In this document: one piece after another, positions 48,257 through 56,570 of the stretch | Numbering within the stretch: position 1 is the first letter of the stretch | Layout: every line of letters starts with the position of its first letter | Assembly: GCF_900106015.1 (NCBI RefSeq) | Contig: NZ_LT629797.1 | Location: 3,906,001-3,970,000, forward strand | Length of the DNA stretch: 64,000 bases | Direction: 5' to 3' | Origin: Pseudomonas sihuiensis | Lineage (GTDB): Bacteria; Pseudomonadota; Gammaproteobacteria; Pseudomonadales; Pseudomonadaceae | Position numbers and translations under genes: made by a program | Notes under the pieces: model-generated | Seen by the model: only the letters and a program-made list of their open reading frames with translations | What the model was told of the DNA's origin: nothing | Database searches by the model: none

Positions 48257-49444
48257 ATGCTGTCGGGAATCAGCGCCCTGCTCGGCGCCCTTCGCGCGCT
48301 CGAACGCGACAACGGCCAGGCCGTGCTCGCCACCGTGGTCAAGGTCGAAGGCTCGGCCTACCGCCGCCCCGGTGCGCGCATGCTGATCCCGCTCTACGGC
48401 GGCACCGTGGGCACCATCAGTGGCGGTTGCCTGGAGTCCGAAGTGGCGAAGAAGGCCTGGTGGCTGACTGATGGCGGCGAAGCCGTGATCCGCCGTTACA
48501 GCACCGCCACCCAGGACGACGATGACGATCAGGACGCCGCACTGACCTTCGGCCTCGGCTGCAACGGCACCGTGCACGTGCTGCTCGAGCGCCACAGCGC
48601 GGAAAAGCCGCTGGCCGTCCTCGAGTTGCTGCGCCAGGTGCGCGAAAGCGGCCAGGCCGGGGCGGTCGCCACGGTGATAGGTAGCTATCGCAACGCCCGC
48701 GTGCGTGTCGGCGATCGCCTGTGCCTGCATCCCTCGCTGGGCGACAACGGCCGCCTGCTCGATTCCGCACTCGACGCCGAGGTTCGCGCCGATCTGCAGC
48801 GAACCCTGACCGATGGCCGCTCCTCACTGCGCAGCTACCGTGATGCGCGTGGCGAGATCGAGGTGTTCTGCGAATACCTGGCGCCGCAGCGGCGCCTGGT
48901 GATCTTCGGCGCCGGGCATGATGCACAGCCGCTGACGCATATTGCCAAACTGCTGGACTGGCACGTCACCGTGGTCGATGGTCGCGCGCATTTCGCCCGC
49001 GCCGAGCGCTTTCCCGACGCAGATACGGTGCTGCAGGTCGATGCACGCCCACCCTACGACCTGCACAGGCTCACCGACGGCGCCATGGTGGCGATCATGA
49101 GCCACAGCTACAGCCAGGATCGCCACTGGCTGGGCAGCGTGCTGCAGGGCACGCCGGCCTATATCGGCCAACTGGGGCCACGCGATCGCACCGAACGCCT
49201 GCTGGACGAGATCCGCCCACACAGCCCGCACTTGCCGGCGCTGGAGCGCCTGCACTACCCCATCGGCCTGGACATCGGCGGCGATACGCCGGAGAGCGTG
49301 GCCACGGCGATTCTCGCCGAGATGACCGCCGCCATTAACCTCCGTGCAGGCGGCATGCTCAAGCATCGCCAGGCGGCGATCCACACGCCAACGCCACTGG
49401 ACTGCAGCGAGATCGAACCGGCGTCCAGACTGACCGCTTCCTGA
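48257..49444 (+). CDS. XdhC-family molybdenum cofactor maturation factor
   Basis: 395 residues. The N-terminal XdhC/CoxI domain has VEGSAYRRPGARMLI and GTISGGCLE. The C-terminal Rossmann part (RLVIFGAGHDAQPLTHIAKLLDWHVTVVDGR) ends in a GQLGPRDRTERLLDE segment and GLDIGGDTPESVA. XdhC proteins bind and sulfurate the molybdenum cofactor and insert it into a hydroxylase. The convergent iorAB genes next door are the likely client. GGGAGA precedes the start. Confidence 0.88.
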   Translation: MLSGISALLGALRALERDNGQAVLATVVKVEGSAYRRPGARMLIPLYGGTVGTISGGCLESEVAKKAWWLTDGGEAVIRRYSTATQDDDDDQDAALTFGLGCNGTVHVLLERHSAEKPLAVLELLRQVRESGQAGAVATVIGSYRNARVRVGDRLCLHPSLGDNGRLLDSALDAEVRADLQRTLTDGRSSLRSYRDARGEIEVFCEYLAPQRRLVIFGAGHDAQPLTHIAKLLDWHVTVVDGRAHFARAERFPDADTVLQVDARPPYDLHRLTDGAMVAIMSHSYSQDRHWLGSVLQGTPAYIGQLGPRDRTERLLDEIRPHSPHLPALERLHYPIGLDIGGDTPESVATAILAEMTAAINLRAGGMLKHRQAAIHTPTPLDCSEIEPASRLTAS

Positions 49445-49451
49445 TCAAAGC

Positions 49452-49743
49452 CCCGGATTGCATCCGGGCTACAGGCTTGTGGGGTGGGCCGGGCGGCGAT
49501 CCGTTTTAGCCCACGCTGGCGACGATTGGTGGGCTAAAGCCCACCCTACGGCCTGCAATCCCTTGTGCTCAAATTACATCCACTCCACCGCCGAACTCAG
49601 ACCGGTAGGGTGGGCTTCAGCCCACCACGGCTGGCGGGCCAACGCGGATCGCCCCCCACGAGCGGAGTCTGATCCACCTGCAGGAGCGAACTGCAGCGCC
49701 CCGCTTGTTTCGCGCCACCACCGCAGCTCGGATGCAATCCGGG
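49452..49743. repeat. 292-bp composite repeat region
   Basis: This fills most of the 366-bp gap between xdhC and iorB. CCCGGATTGCATCCG at 49452-49466 is mirrored exactly by CGGATGCAATCCGGG at 49729-49743. Between them lie GGTGGGCTAAAGCCCACC plus CTAC (49528-49549) and GTAGGGTGGGCTTCAGCCCACC (49605-49626), the same family as at 33838-33902. No coding sequence was found. Confidence 0.78.
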
Positions 49744-49765
49744 AAAACCAGCCCCCATAAACGTA

Positions 49766-49790
49766 AACGCCCGGGATTACCCCGGGCGTT
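49766..49790. terminator. terminator between convergent xdhC and iorB
   Basis: A 10-bp perfect stem (AACGCCCGGG/CCCGGGCGTT) with a 5-base loop lies 20 bp after the iorB stop. It could serve both strands; T-tracts are weak on each side. Confidence 0.7.
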
Positions 49791-49810
49791 CCTGTTTCCA
49801 GTATCGGACG

Positions 49811-52048
49811 TCAGGCCTTGATCTGCGCCGGGAACGGCAGCTTGCGCAAGCGCACGCCGGTCGCTGCAAACAGGGCGTTGGCCAACGCTGGCGCCAGCGG
49901 CGGCACACCCGGCTCACCGACACCGGTCGGATTTGCCGCCGACGGTACGATATGCACCTCGACCTTGGGCATCTCGTTCAGGCGCAACACCTGGAAGTCG
50001 TGGAAGTTCGACTGCTCGACCCGCCCTTCCTTCAAGGTGATCGCGCTGTGCCGGGCGGCCGCCAGGGCGAAGCCGATACCGCCTTCCATCTGCGCCTTGA
50101 TCACATCCGGGTTGATCGCGATGCCACAGTCCACGGCGCACACCACGCGATCCAGACGGTAGCTGCCATCGGCCTTCACCGTGACTTCGGCGACCTGCGC
50201 CACGAACGAGCCGAACGACTCGTGCACGGCAATGCCACGGCCACGTTTCTCGCCCTCGGCCCCCGCCGCCAGCGGCTTGTCCCAGCCGGCCTGCTTGGCG
50301 GCCAGCTCCAGCGCACCGCGGTGACGCGGATGACTTTCCAGCAACGCATGACGGAAGATGTAAGGGTCCTGCCCTGCAGCGACGGCGGCCTCATCGATCA
50401 TGGTTTCGGCGACGTAACCGGTGTGGGTATGACCGACCGAACGCCACCACAGCACCGGCACCTTGATATTGCTCGGCGTGCTCAGCTCCACCTGCAGGTT
50501 GGGCACCGCATAGGACAGGTTGGAGAGGCCCTCGACCGAGGTATGGTCGATGCCGTCCTTGATCATGAAGGGCTCCATCGAAGTACCGGCCATGATCGAC
50601 TGGCCGACGATGCGGTTGTGCCAGGCCTGCAGCTTGCCGGCCTGGTCCAGGCCGATGCGCACGCGGTGCAGGTACAGCGGCCGGAAATAACCGCCACGAG
50701 TATCGTCCTCGCGCGTCCAGACCATCTTCACCGGCGCGTCCACGCCCTTGTCACGCGCAGCCTTGGTGATCGCCACCGCCTCCAGCAGGTAGTCCGACAC
50801 CGAACTGGCGCGGCGACCAAAGCTGCCGCCGGCATACAGCTGGGTCAGCGACACCTGCTCGGGCGTCAGGCCCAGGTAGCCGCTGATGATGGCTTGGTCG
50901 ACGGTCTGAAACTGCTCGCCGTTCCAGATTTCGCAGCGGTCGCTGGAGAGTTTCACCAGGCAGTTCATCGGCTCCATCGCCGCGTGCGCCAGATAAGGAA
51001 ACTCGTAGTCGGCCTCGACGGTTTTCGCCGCCTGGGCCAGCGCCGCATCGGTATCGCCCTTGCTCGTGGCCGGCAGGCCTGGCTTGCCCGCATCGTCGCG
51101 GTATTGCGCGAGAATTTCCTCGCTGCCCAGGGTGAAGGCCTGGCTCTCGTCCCACTCGATCACCAGCGCATCGCGGCCCTGTCGCGCCGCCCAGGTGTTC
51201 TTCGCCAACACGGCGACGCCCGAACGACCGTGGGGCAGATCGCGAAACTCCACCACCTCGACCACGTCATGCACGGCCTTGGCCTTGCTGCTGTCGACCG
51301 AGCGCGGCACGCCGCCGAAGCGCGGTGGATAAGCAACCATGGCCACCAGCATGCCGGGCAGCTTGAAGTCCTGGGTGAAGATGGCGCTGCCATCGGTCTT
51401 GCTCGGGCTGTCCTTGCGGCGCAGCTCGCGCTTGCCGATCAGCTTGAAGTCCTTGGGGTCCTTGAGTTGCACCTGCTCCGGCACCGGCAGTGACGCCGCC
51501 GCCTCGACCAGATCACCGAAGCCGGCGCTACGGCCGGAGCCGGCGTGACTGACCACGCCCTGGCTGACGCTGATTTCACCGGCCGGCACGCCCCAACGCT
51601 GCGCGGCCGCAGCCACCAGCATGGCCTTGGCGGTGGCGCCGGCGTTGCGCATCTGTTCCCAGGAGTTGGCCATGGCGGTGCTGCCGCCAGTGCCCTGCAT
51701 GGGGCCGAAGGCGAGATTGTTGTAGCGTTTCACATCGGCCGGCGCGCCTTCGACGCGTACCTTGTCCCAGTCGGCATCCAGCTCTTCGGCGAGCAGGGTG
51801 GCCAGGCCGGTGTAGCTGCCCTGGCCCATTTCCAGGTGTTTGGCCAGCACAGTCACCGTACCGTCGAGGTCGATACGCACGAAGGCATTCGGTTCCAGCG
51901 GGCCACCTGCCGCCAGCGCATCCATACCGCGCATCAGCGGCGCGAAGAAGATGCCCAGCGCCAGGCCACCTGCGCCCTTGAGCAGGGTGCGACGGCTGAC
52001 ATTGAGGATGCCGCGAGTCGCGCTATCGGGGGTTTCGATCTTGCCCAT
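49811..52048 (-). CDS. iorB: molybdopterin-binding hydroxylase large subunit (isoquinoline 1-oxidoreductase beta-like)
   Basis: 745 residues. A twin-Arg signal ([22 protein letters not shown], Arg19-Arg20) indicates Tat export. Xanthine-oxidase-family blocks follow: [41 protein letters not shown] and a C-terminal [17 protein letters not shown] carrying the catalytic Glu. The start at 52048 has GGAGG upstream. It pairs with the [2Fe-2S] subunit encoded 14 bp before it. Probably oxidises an N-heterocycle or aldehyde; the substrate is not readable. Confidence 0.88.
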   Translation of the reverse strand: MGKIETPDSATRGILNVSRRTLLKGAGGLALGIFFAPLMRGMDALAAGGPLEPNAFVRIDLDGTVTVLAKHLEMGQGSYTGLATLLAEELDADWDKVRVEGAPADVKRYNNLAFGPMQGTGGSTAMANSWEQMRNAGATAKAMLVAAAAQRWGVPAGEISVSQGVVSHAGSGRSAGFGDLVEAAASLPVPEQVQLKDPKDFKLIGKRELRRKDSPSKTDGSAIFTQDFKLPGMLVAMVAYPPRFGGVPRSVDSSKAKAVHDVVEVVEFRDLPHGRSGVAVLAKNTWAARQGRDALVIEWDESQAFTLGSEEILAQYRDDAGKPGLPATSKGDTDAALAQAAKTVEADYEFPYLAHAAMEPMNCLVKLSSDRCEIWNGEQFQTVDQAIISGYLGLTPEQVSLTQLYAGGSFGRRASSVSDYLLEAVAITKAARDKGVDAPVKMVWTREDDTRGGYFRPLYLHRVRIGLDQAGKLQAWHNRIVGQSIMAGTSMEPFMIKDGIDHTSVEGLSNLSYAVPNLQVELSTPSNIKVPVLWWRSVGHTHTGYVAETMIDEAAVAAGQDPYIFRHALLESHPRHRGALELAAKQAGWDKPLAAGAEGEKRGRGIAVHESFGSFVAQVAEVTVKADGSYRLDRVVCAVDCGIAINPDVIKAQMEGGIGFALAAARHSAITLKEGRVEQSNFHDFQVLRLNEMPKVEVHIVPSAANPTGVGEPGVPPLAPALANALFAATGVRLRKLPFPAQIKA

Positions 52049-52062
52049 GTCTATGCGCCTCC

Positions 52063-52521
52063 TCAGGTCAGTTTGCCGGCAGCTTCGTGAATGGCGGCGC
52101 GAATCCGCACATAGGTGGCGCAGCGGCAGATGTTGCTGCTCATGGCCGCGTCGATATCGGCATCGCTCGGCGCCTTGTTGCTGCTCAGCAGCGCCGTCGC
52201 CGCCATGATCTGCCCGGACTGGCAGTAGCCACACTGCACCACGTCGAGCTGGCGCCAGGCGTCCTGAACCACCTTGCCCACGGCGTCTTCGCCGACCGCC
52301 TCGATGGTGCTGATGCGCTTGCCGACCACCGCCGATACCGGGGTGACGCAAGAGCGGGTCGGCTGGCCTTCGACGTTCACCGTGCAGGCGCCGCACAAGG
52401 CCATGCCACAGCCGTACTTGGTGCCAGTGAGATTGGCGACGTCGCGCAATGCCCAGAGCAGCGGCATGTCGTCGGCCACGTCCAGCTCATGGTCCTGGCC
52501 ATTGAGATTCAGGGTAATCAT
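52063..52521 (-). CDS. iorA: [2Fe-2S] small subunit of the molybdenum hydroxylase
   Basis: 152 residues, the size of IorA. A plant-type [2Fe-2S] cluster uses Cys38, Cys43, Cys46 and Cys58; a second cluster uses Cys96, Cys99, Cys131 and Cys133 (CGYC and CRC). It passes electrons from the molybdenum centre of IorB to an acceptor such as a cytochrome. It lacks a signal peptide, so it is probably exported with IorB through Tat. AAGGTGG precedes the start. Confidence 0.92.
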   Translation of the reverse strand: MITLNLNGQDHELDVADDMPLLWALRDVANLTGTKYGCGMALCGACTVNVEGQPTRSCVTPVSAVVGKRISTIEAVGEDAVGKVVQDAWRQLDVVQCGYCQSGQIMAATALLSSNKAPSDADIDAAMSSNICRCATYVRIRAAIHEAAGKLT

Positions 52522-52700
52522 GGTCTGCCCACCTTGTTCTGATGGTGTCTGATGGTTCCGGCATGACTGCCGGTGGTCACGGTCAACCCCGCACACAGGG
52601 GGCCAGATAATCACTGTAGTGGGCGCAAAACCTGCTGTCGCTGCCGACCACAGAGATCAGCAGAACCGGGCAATAAGTTCGTAGAATCGGGCAAGCTCAC

Positions 52701-52722
52701 TGCCCTGCCCGCAGGCAGGGCA
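52701..52722 (-). terminator. hairpin after the 70-residue protein gene
   Basis: A 9-bp perfect stem (TGCCCTGCC/GGCAGGGCA) with a CGCA loop lies 9 bp after the stop of the small gene. The T-tract is poor. The 210 bp between it and iorA probably hold the iorAB promoter; no other site was recognised. Confidence 0.6.
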
Positions 52723-52731
52723 ACAAGAAAG

Positions 52732-52944
52732 TCAGGCGGCGCGGCGCGAATCAGGTTCGGCGTGCTGGAGGTAGCTGGCGGAAACCAGCTCGGGGAAATC
52801 GGCAAGCTCGCGTTGCAGCTGGCACTGCTCGGCATAGTGCTCGATGGCTCGTCGATAGGCCATGCGGCGCTGGTCTTGCAGTTTGCGCCGGGTTTTGGCG
52901 TCAGGTTGGTCGTGCAGTTGCGCGTCATCGAAGATACGAGGCAT
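52732..52944 (-). CDS. small charged protein of unknown function
   Basis: 70 residues, rich in Arg, Gln, Asp and Ala (IFDDAQLHDQPDAKTRRKLQDQRRMAYRRAIEHYAEQCQLQREL), probably helical. GGGAGA lies 8 nt before the ATG and a hairpin follows the stop, so it looks like a genuine gene. It sits downstream of hexR on the same strand. No signal peptide, membrane segment or catalytic motif. A fit to a small PA3967-like or hexR-linked family is a guess. Confidence 0.6.
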   Translation of the reverse strand: MPRIFDDAQLHDQPDAKTRRKLQDQRRMAYRRAIEHYAEQCQLQRELADFPELVSASYLQHAEPDSRRAA

Positions 52945-53040
52945 CTCGGTTCTCCCGGAACGAGGACTGGAGGTCTCAGCTTGCTCCGGGTAGATGACGC
53001 TTTGACGGCGTGAAGATGAACAGGCGATGAACCCGTTATC

Positions 53041-53907
53041 TCAGTCCTCGGTGTTACGCAGCGACTTCGGTGACAGGCGCAGGCTGCGCAGGCTGCGCTT
53101 GACGCTCTTGAGGTGATTGACCAGGCTCGGCCCGCGCGCCATGGCCACGCCCATGGCCAGCACGTCGATCACCACCAGGTGGGCGATGCGCGAGGTCAGC
53201 GGGGTGTAGATCTCGGTATCTTCCTGCACGTCGATGGCCAGGTTGACGGTCGACAGCTCCGCCAGCGGCGTCTGGCTCGGACACAGGGTGATCAGGCTGG
53301 CGCCGGACTCACGCACCAGGGTGGCGGTGATCAGCAAGTCCTTGGAACGGCCGGACTGAGAGATGCACACCGCCACGTCGCCCGGCTGCAGGGTCACCGC
53401 ACTCATCGCCTGCATGTGCGGGTCGGAATAAGCGGCTGCGTTGAGCAGCAGGCGGAAGAATTTGTGCTGGGCATCGGCCGCCACCGCACCAGACGCACCG
53501 AAGCCATAGAACTCCACGCGCTGCGCCTTGGAGCAGGCGGCGATGGCGCGCTGCAGCGCCTCAGGGTCGAGCTTCTCGCGCACTTCCATCAACGTGTGCA
53601 GGGTGGTGTCGAAGATCTTCAGGCTGAAGTCGGCGACCGAGTCGTCCTCGTGAATCGCGAACTGACCGAAACTGGCCCCGGCAGCCAGGCTCTGCGCCAG
53701 CTTCAGCTTGAGATCCTGGAAGCCGCTGCAACCGATGGCACGGCAAAAACGCACGATGGTCGGCTCGCTGATGCCAACACTATGCGCCAGCTCGGCCATG
53801 GAGCTGTGCATCACCGATGCAGGATCGAGCAAGACGTGATCGGCCACCTTGAGCTCGGACTTGCGCAGCAGGTGACGCGACTGGGCGATGTGTTGCAACA
53901 GATTCAC
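53041..53907 (-). CDS. hexR: HexR, RpiR-family repressor of hexose catabolism
   Basis: 288 residues. An N-terminal RpiR helix-turn-helix (SSMAELAHSVGISEPTIVRFCRAIGCSGFQDLKLKLAQSL) precedes a C-terminal SIS sugar-phosphate-binding domain (FYGFGASGAVAADAQHKFFRL; ISQSGRSKDLL). In Pseudomonas HexR represses zwf, edd and gap and is relieved by 2-keto-3-deoxy-6-phosphogluconate. GTG start. Divergent from zwf with a HexR-type operator between. Confidence 0.94.
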   Translation of the reverse strand: MNLLQHIAQSRHLLRKSELKVADHVLLDPASVMHSSMAELAHSVGISEPTIVRFCRAIGCSGFQDLKLKLAQSLAAGASFGQFAIHEDDSVADFSLKIFDTTLHTLMEVREKLDPEALQRAIAACSKAQRVEFYGFGASGAVAADAQHKFFRLLLNAAAYSDPHMQAMSAVTLQPGDVAVCISQSGRSKDLLITATLVRESGASLITLCPSQTPLAELSTVNLAIDVQEDTEIYTPLTSRIAHLVVIDVLAMGVAMARGPSLVNHLKSVKRSLRSLRLSPKSLRNTED

Positions 53908-53997
53908 TGAGATAGGCTCTATGCAGAAAAGGGTCTACCGCGGCACTCGGCGGGTCATAGCTCGGTTATGATCGGCGGCCGGCGGTTGTAGTGACCT

Positions 53998-54012
53998 TGT
54001 AGTTATACTACA
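53998..54012. promoter_or_regulatory. HexR operator candidate
   Basis: TGTAGTTATACTACA consists of two 6-bp arms (TGTAGT/ACTACA) around TAT, close to the TTGT-N7-8-ACAA HexR consensus. It lies in the hexR-zwf intergenic region. A further TTGTAGT half occurs at 53987. Confidence 0.82.
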
Positions 54013-54104
54013 TAGCTCGCACCCGCGCACAGCCAAGCGGCTGCCAATTCGCTGAACGAACTTTCCGGCAGAGGGGCGCAGCCGATCTTTTCACTGCCTC
54101 TTTG

Positions 54105-54137
54105 CTGCAAACGCAGGTAGCTTGCAACGGCCTGCCA
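54105..54137. repeat. possible degenerate right end of the 146-bp MITE family
   Basis: GCAAACGCAGGTAGCTTGC and ACGGCCTGCC resemble the right end of the element at 20206-20351 (GCAACGCAGGTAGTTTTTC, ACAGCCTGCT). The match is partial and no left end was found nearby. Confidence 0.35.
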
Positions 54138-54157
54138 CAACGAGTCGGAGTCTTCCC

Positions 54158-55600
54158 TTGAGCATCCCCTGCGACATGCTGGTCTTCGGTGGTACGGGCG
54201 ATCTGGCCCTGCACAAACTGCTGCCAGCGCTCTATCACCTGCACCGCGAAGGACGCCTGCACGCCGATGTGCGCATCCTCGCCCTGGCCCGCAGCAGCCA
54301 CACCCGCGAGGCCTACCAGGCCCTGGCCGAGCGTCACTGCCGCGCTCAGGTGGCGCGCGCCGATTTTGCCAACGAGACCTGGGCCAGCTTCGCCGCGCGC
54401 CTCGACTACTTCGCCATGGACGCTGCGCAGAGCGCCGATTTCGGCCGCCTGGCCAAGCGCCTGGGGCGTGATGACGAGCGCGTACGGGTCTATTACCTGG
54501 CCACCGCACCGAGTCTGTTCGAAGCCATCGCAGCGCACCTGGCCAACGCCGGCCTGGCTGGTCCTGCAGCGCGCATCGTGCTGGAAAAACCCATCGGCCA
54601 CTCGCTGGAATCGGCCCGCGCGATCAACGCCGCCATCGGCGCCGTGTTCGACGAGGCGCGGGTGTTTCGCATCGACCATTATCTGGGCAAGGAAACCGTG
54701 CAGAACCTCATGGCGCTGCGCTTCGCCAACGCCTTGTTCGAACCGGTGTGGCGTGCCGGGCATATCGATCACGTACAGATCAGCGTCTGCGAAACCCTTG
54801 GTGTGGAGAACCGCGGCGCCTATTACGACCAGGCCGGCGCCATGCGCGACATGATCCAGAACCACCTGCTGCAGTTGCTGTGCCTGGTGGCCATGGAGGC
54901 GCCGGTGCGCTTCGACGCCGAGGCGGTGCGCAATGAGAAGGTGAAGATCCTCGAAGCGCTGAAACCCATCTCCGGGCTCGACGTGCAGGACAAGACCGTG
55001 CGCGGCCAGTACACCGCCGGCAAGATCGGCGGCCATGACGTGCCCGCCTACTACTTCGAGAAGAACGTCGACAACGACAGTGACACCGAAACCTTCGTCG
55101 CCGTGCAGGTGGAGATCGACAACTGGCGCTGGGCAGGCGTGCCCTTCTACCTGCGCACCGGCAAGCGCCTGGCGAAGAAAACCTCGGAAATCCTCATCCA
55201 GTTCAAGCCGGTGCCGCACCGTCTGTTCCATGAGGGCGAAGCCAACCAGTTGCTGATCCGCCTGCAGCCGGAAGAGCGCATCAGCCTGCAACTGATGGCC
55301 AAGAACCCCGGCAAGGGCATGCATCTCAAACCCGTGGAGCTGGACCTCAACCTGGCCAATGTCTTCAACCAGCAGCGCCGCTGGGACGCCTACGAACGTC
55401 TGCTGCTCGACGTGATCGAGGGCGACTCCACCCTATTCATGCGCCGCGATGAAGTGGAAGCGGCCTGGCAGTGGGTCGACCCGATCCTGCAGGGCTGGCT
55501 CCAGCACTACCAGAGCCCGCGCCCCTACCCGGCCGGCAGCGATGGCCCGGAGCAACTGCAACACCTGCTGGAGCGTCACGGCCGCCATTGGGCCGAATGA
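54158..55600 (+). CDS. zwf: glucose-6-phosphate dehydrogenase
   Basis: 480 residues. The N-terminal nucleotide loop is LVFGGTGDLALHKLLPALYHL, and the active-site block is RIDHYLGKETVQNLMALRFAN. It oxidises glucose-6-phosphate to 6-phosphogluconolactone, entering the Entner-Doudoroff route. I choose TTG at 54158 because GGAG lies 7 nt upstream; an ATG at 54176 would cut into the loop region. HexR-controlled by position. Unusually, pgl and eda do not follow. Confidence 0.93.
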   Translation: MSIPCDMLVFGGTGDLALHKLLPALYHLHREGRLHADVRILALARSSHTREAYQALAERHCRAQVARADFANETWASFAARLDYFAMDAAQSADFGRLAKRLGRDDERVRVYYLATAPSLFEAIAAHLANAGLAGPAARIVLEKPIGHSLESARAINAAIGAVFDEARVFRIDHYLGKETVQNLMALRFANALFEPVWRAGHIDHVQISVCETLGVENRGAYYDQAGAMRDMIQNHLLQLLCLVAMEAPVRFDAEAVRNEKVKILEALKPISGLDVQDKTVRGQYTAGKIGGHDVPAYYFEKNVDNDSDTETFVAVQVEIDNWRWAGVPFYLRTGKRLAKKTSEILIQFKPVPHRLFHEGEANQLLIRLQPEERISLQLMAKNPGKGMHLKPVELDLNLANVFNQQRRWDAYERLLLDVIEGDSTLFMRRDEVEAAWQWVDPILQGWLQHYQSPRPYPAGSDGPEQLQHLLERHGRHWAE

Positions 55601-55616
55601 CCTACCTGGCAGCTTC

Positions 55617-55728
55617 TTGCGCAGCGTGCTGTGGATAACTCTGCGCTGAAACTGGCGCAGGCCAGTGAATACAGGCTGTTCAGCAGACTGCGCAATAACC
55701 TGCACAACACTGCGCAACTTGTTGCGCA
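55617..55728. promoter_or_regulatory. cluster of TTGCGCA/TGCGCAA sites before hcp
   Basis: TTGCGCA occurs at 55617-55623 and 55722-55728, and TGCGCAA at 55689-55695 and 55711-55717. The last two copies form a perfect palindrome, TGCGCAA-CTTG-TTGCGCA (55711-55728). It could be an operator for an activator of the sigma-54 promoter downstream. It lies in the 283-bp zwf-hcp gap. Confidence 0.45.
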
Positions 55729-55812
55729 ATATAGCGTGACGAAACACTCATCGTGACCAATAACGCCCAATAGGTCATGCTAACTATATGTTTATAAAGG
55801 ATTTTATATTTA

Positions 55813-55828
55813 TGGCATGCCGCTCGCT
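55813..55828 (+). promoter_or_regulatory. sigma-54 promoter candidate for hcp
   Basis: TGGCATGCCGCTCGCT has GG and GC exactly 10 bases apart, the -24/-12 spacing of RpoN promoters. The -12 half (TCGCT for TTGCA) is imperfect. The hcp start lies 55 bp downstream. An A/T-rich tract immediately upstream could bend for IHF. Confidence 0.6.
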
Positions 55829-55883
55829 TTAGCCATGGCTCCCGGATCGATCACGATCCATGACCCAGGCAAGGAGAGCACTC

Positions 55884-56402
55884 ATGCCAACACCCGCGTA
55901 TCTGTCCCTCGAAGGCACCAAACAAGGTCTGATCACCGCTGGCACCTTCACCGAGGACTCGGTCGGCAACATTTTCCAGGAAGGTCATGAAGACCAGATT
56001 CTGGTGCAAGCCTACAACCACCAGGTCATCATCCCGCGCGACCCGCAGTCCGGCCAACCGACCGGCCAGCGCGTGCACAAGCCGCTGATGATCACAAAGG
56101 TCTTCGACAAGTCCTCGCCGCTGATCTTCAACGCCCTGACTTCCGGCGAGCGTCTGAACAAGTGCCGCCTGGAGTGGTACCGCACCTCCTCCACCGGTAC
56201 CCAGGAGCACTACTTCACCATCGAACTGGAAGACGCCGTGATCGTCGACGTGCAGTCGCGCATGCCGAACTGCCAGGACCCGAACATGGCGCACTTCACC
56301 CACCTGGAAGACGTCTACTTCACCTACCGCAAGATCGTCTGGACCCACGAAGTCTCCGGCACTTCCGGCTCCGACGACTGGCGTACCCCGATCTCCGCCT
56401 AA
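55884..56402 (+). CDS. hcp: type VI secretion tube protein Hcp
   Basis: 172 residues, the standard size. It begins MPTPAYLSLEGTKQGLITAG and ends with THEVSGTSGSDDWRTPISA, both typical of Pseudomonas Hcp. It stacks as hexameric rings to form the inner T6SS tube and can chaperone effectors. AAGGAGA precedes the start. Two strong hairpins follow before vgrG. No core T6SS genes (tss, clpV) are in the window, so this is a detached hcp-vgrG island. Confidence 0.96.
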   Translation: MPTPAYLSLEGTKQGLITAGTFTEDSVGNIFQEGHEDQILVQAYNHQVIIPRDPQSGQPTGQRVHKPLMITKVFDKSSPLIFNALTSGERLNKCRLEWYRTSSTGTQEHYFTIELEDAVIVDVQSRMPNCQDPNMAHFTHLEDVYFTYRKIVWTHEVSGTSGSDDWRTPISA

Positions 56403-56426
56403 GCCGGGATCGCGTCCGCGTCACCG

Positions 56427-56479
56427 CAGCGGCCAGGCATCGTCCTGGCCGCTGCGTTTCGGCAGGCTGCCTGCCGAAA
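56427..56479 (+). terminator. two tandem hairpins between hcp and vgrG
   Basis: The first is an 11-bp perfect stem (CAGCGGCCAGG/CCTGGCCGCTG, 56427-56454); the second is a 10-bp stem (TTTCGGCAGG/CCTGCCGAAA, 56457-56479) followed by a short A-run rather than T. They probably keep hcp mRNA stable and lower read-through into vgrG. Confidence 0.65.
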
Positions 56480-56570
56480 AACTCGACCGTTGCCAGCGCG
56501 CGGCGGCCGATTCGGTTACAACCTGGAGCGCGCCACGCGCCCATCATGGAATGATCGAGAGGAACAACGA

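Noticed and set aside
49952..51493. 513-codon open frame on the plus strand
   Set aside because: It is antisense to iorB; no plausible start context and shadow-like composition.
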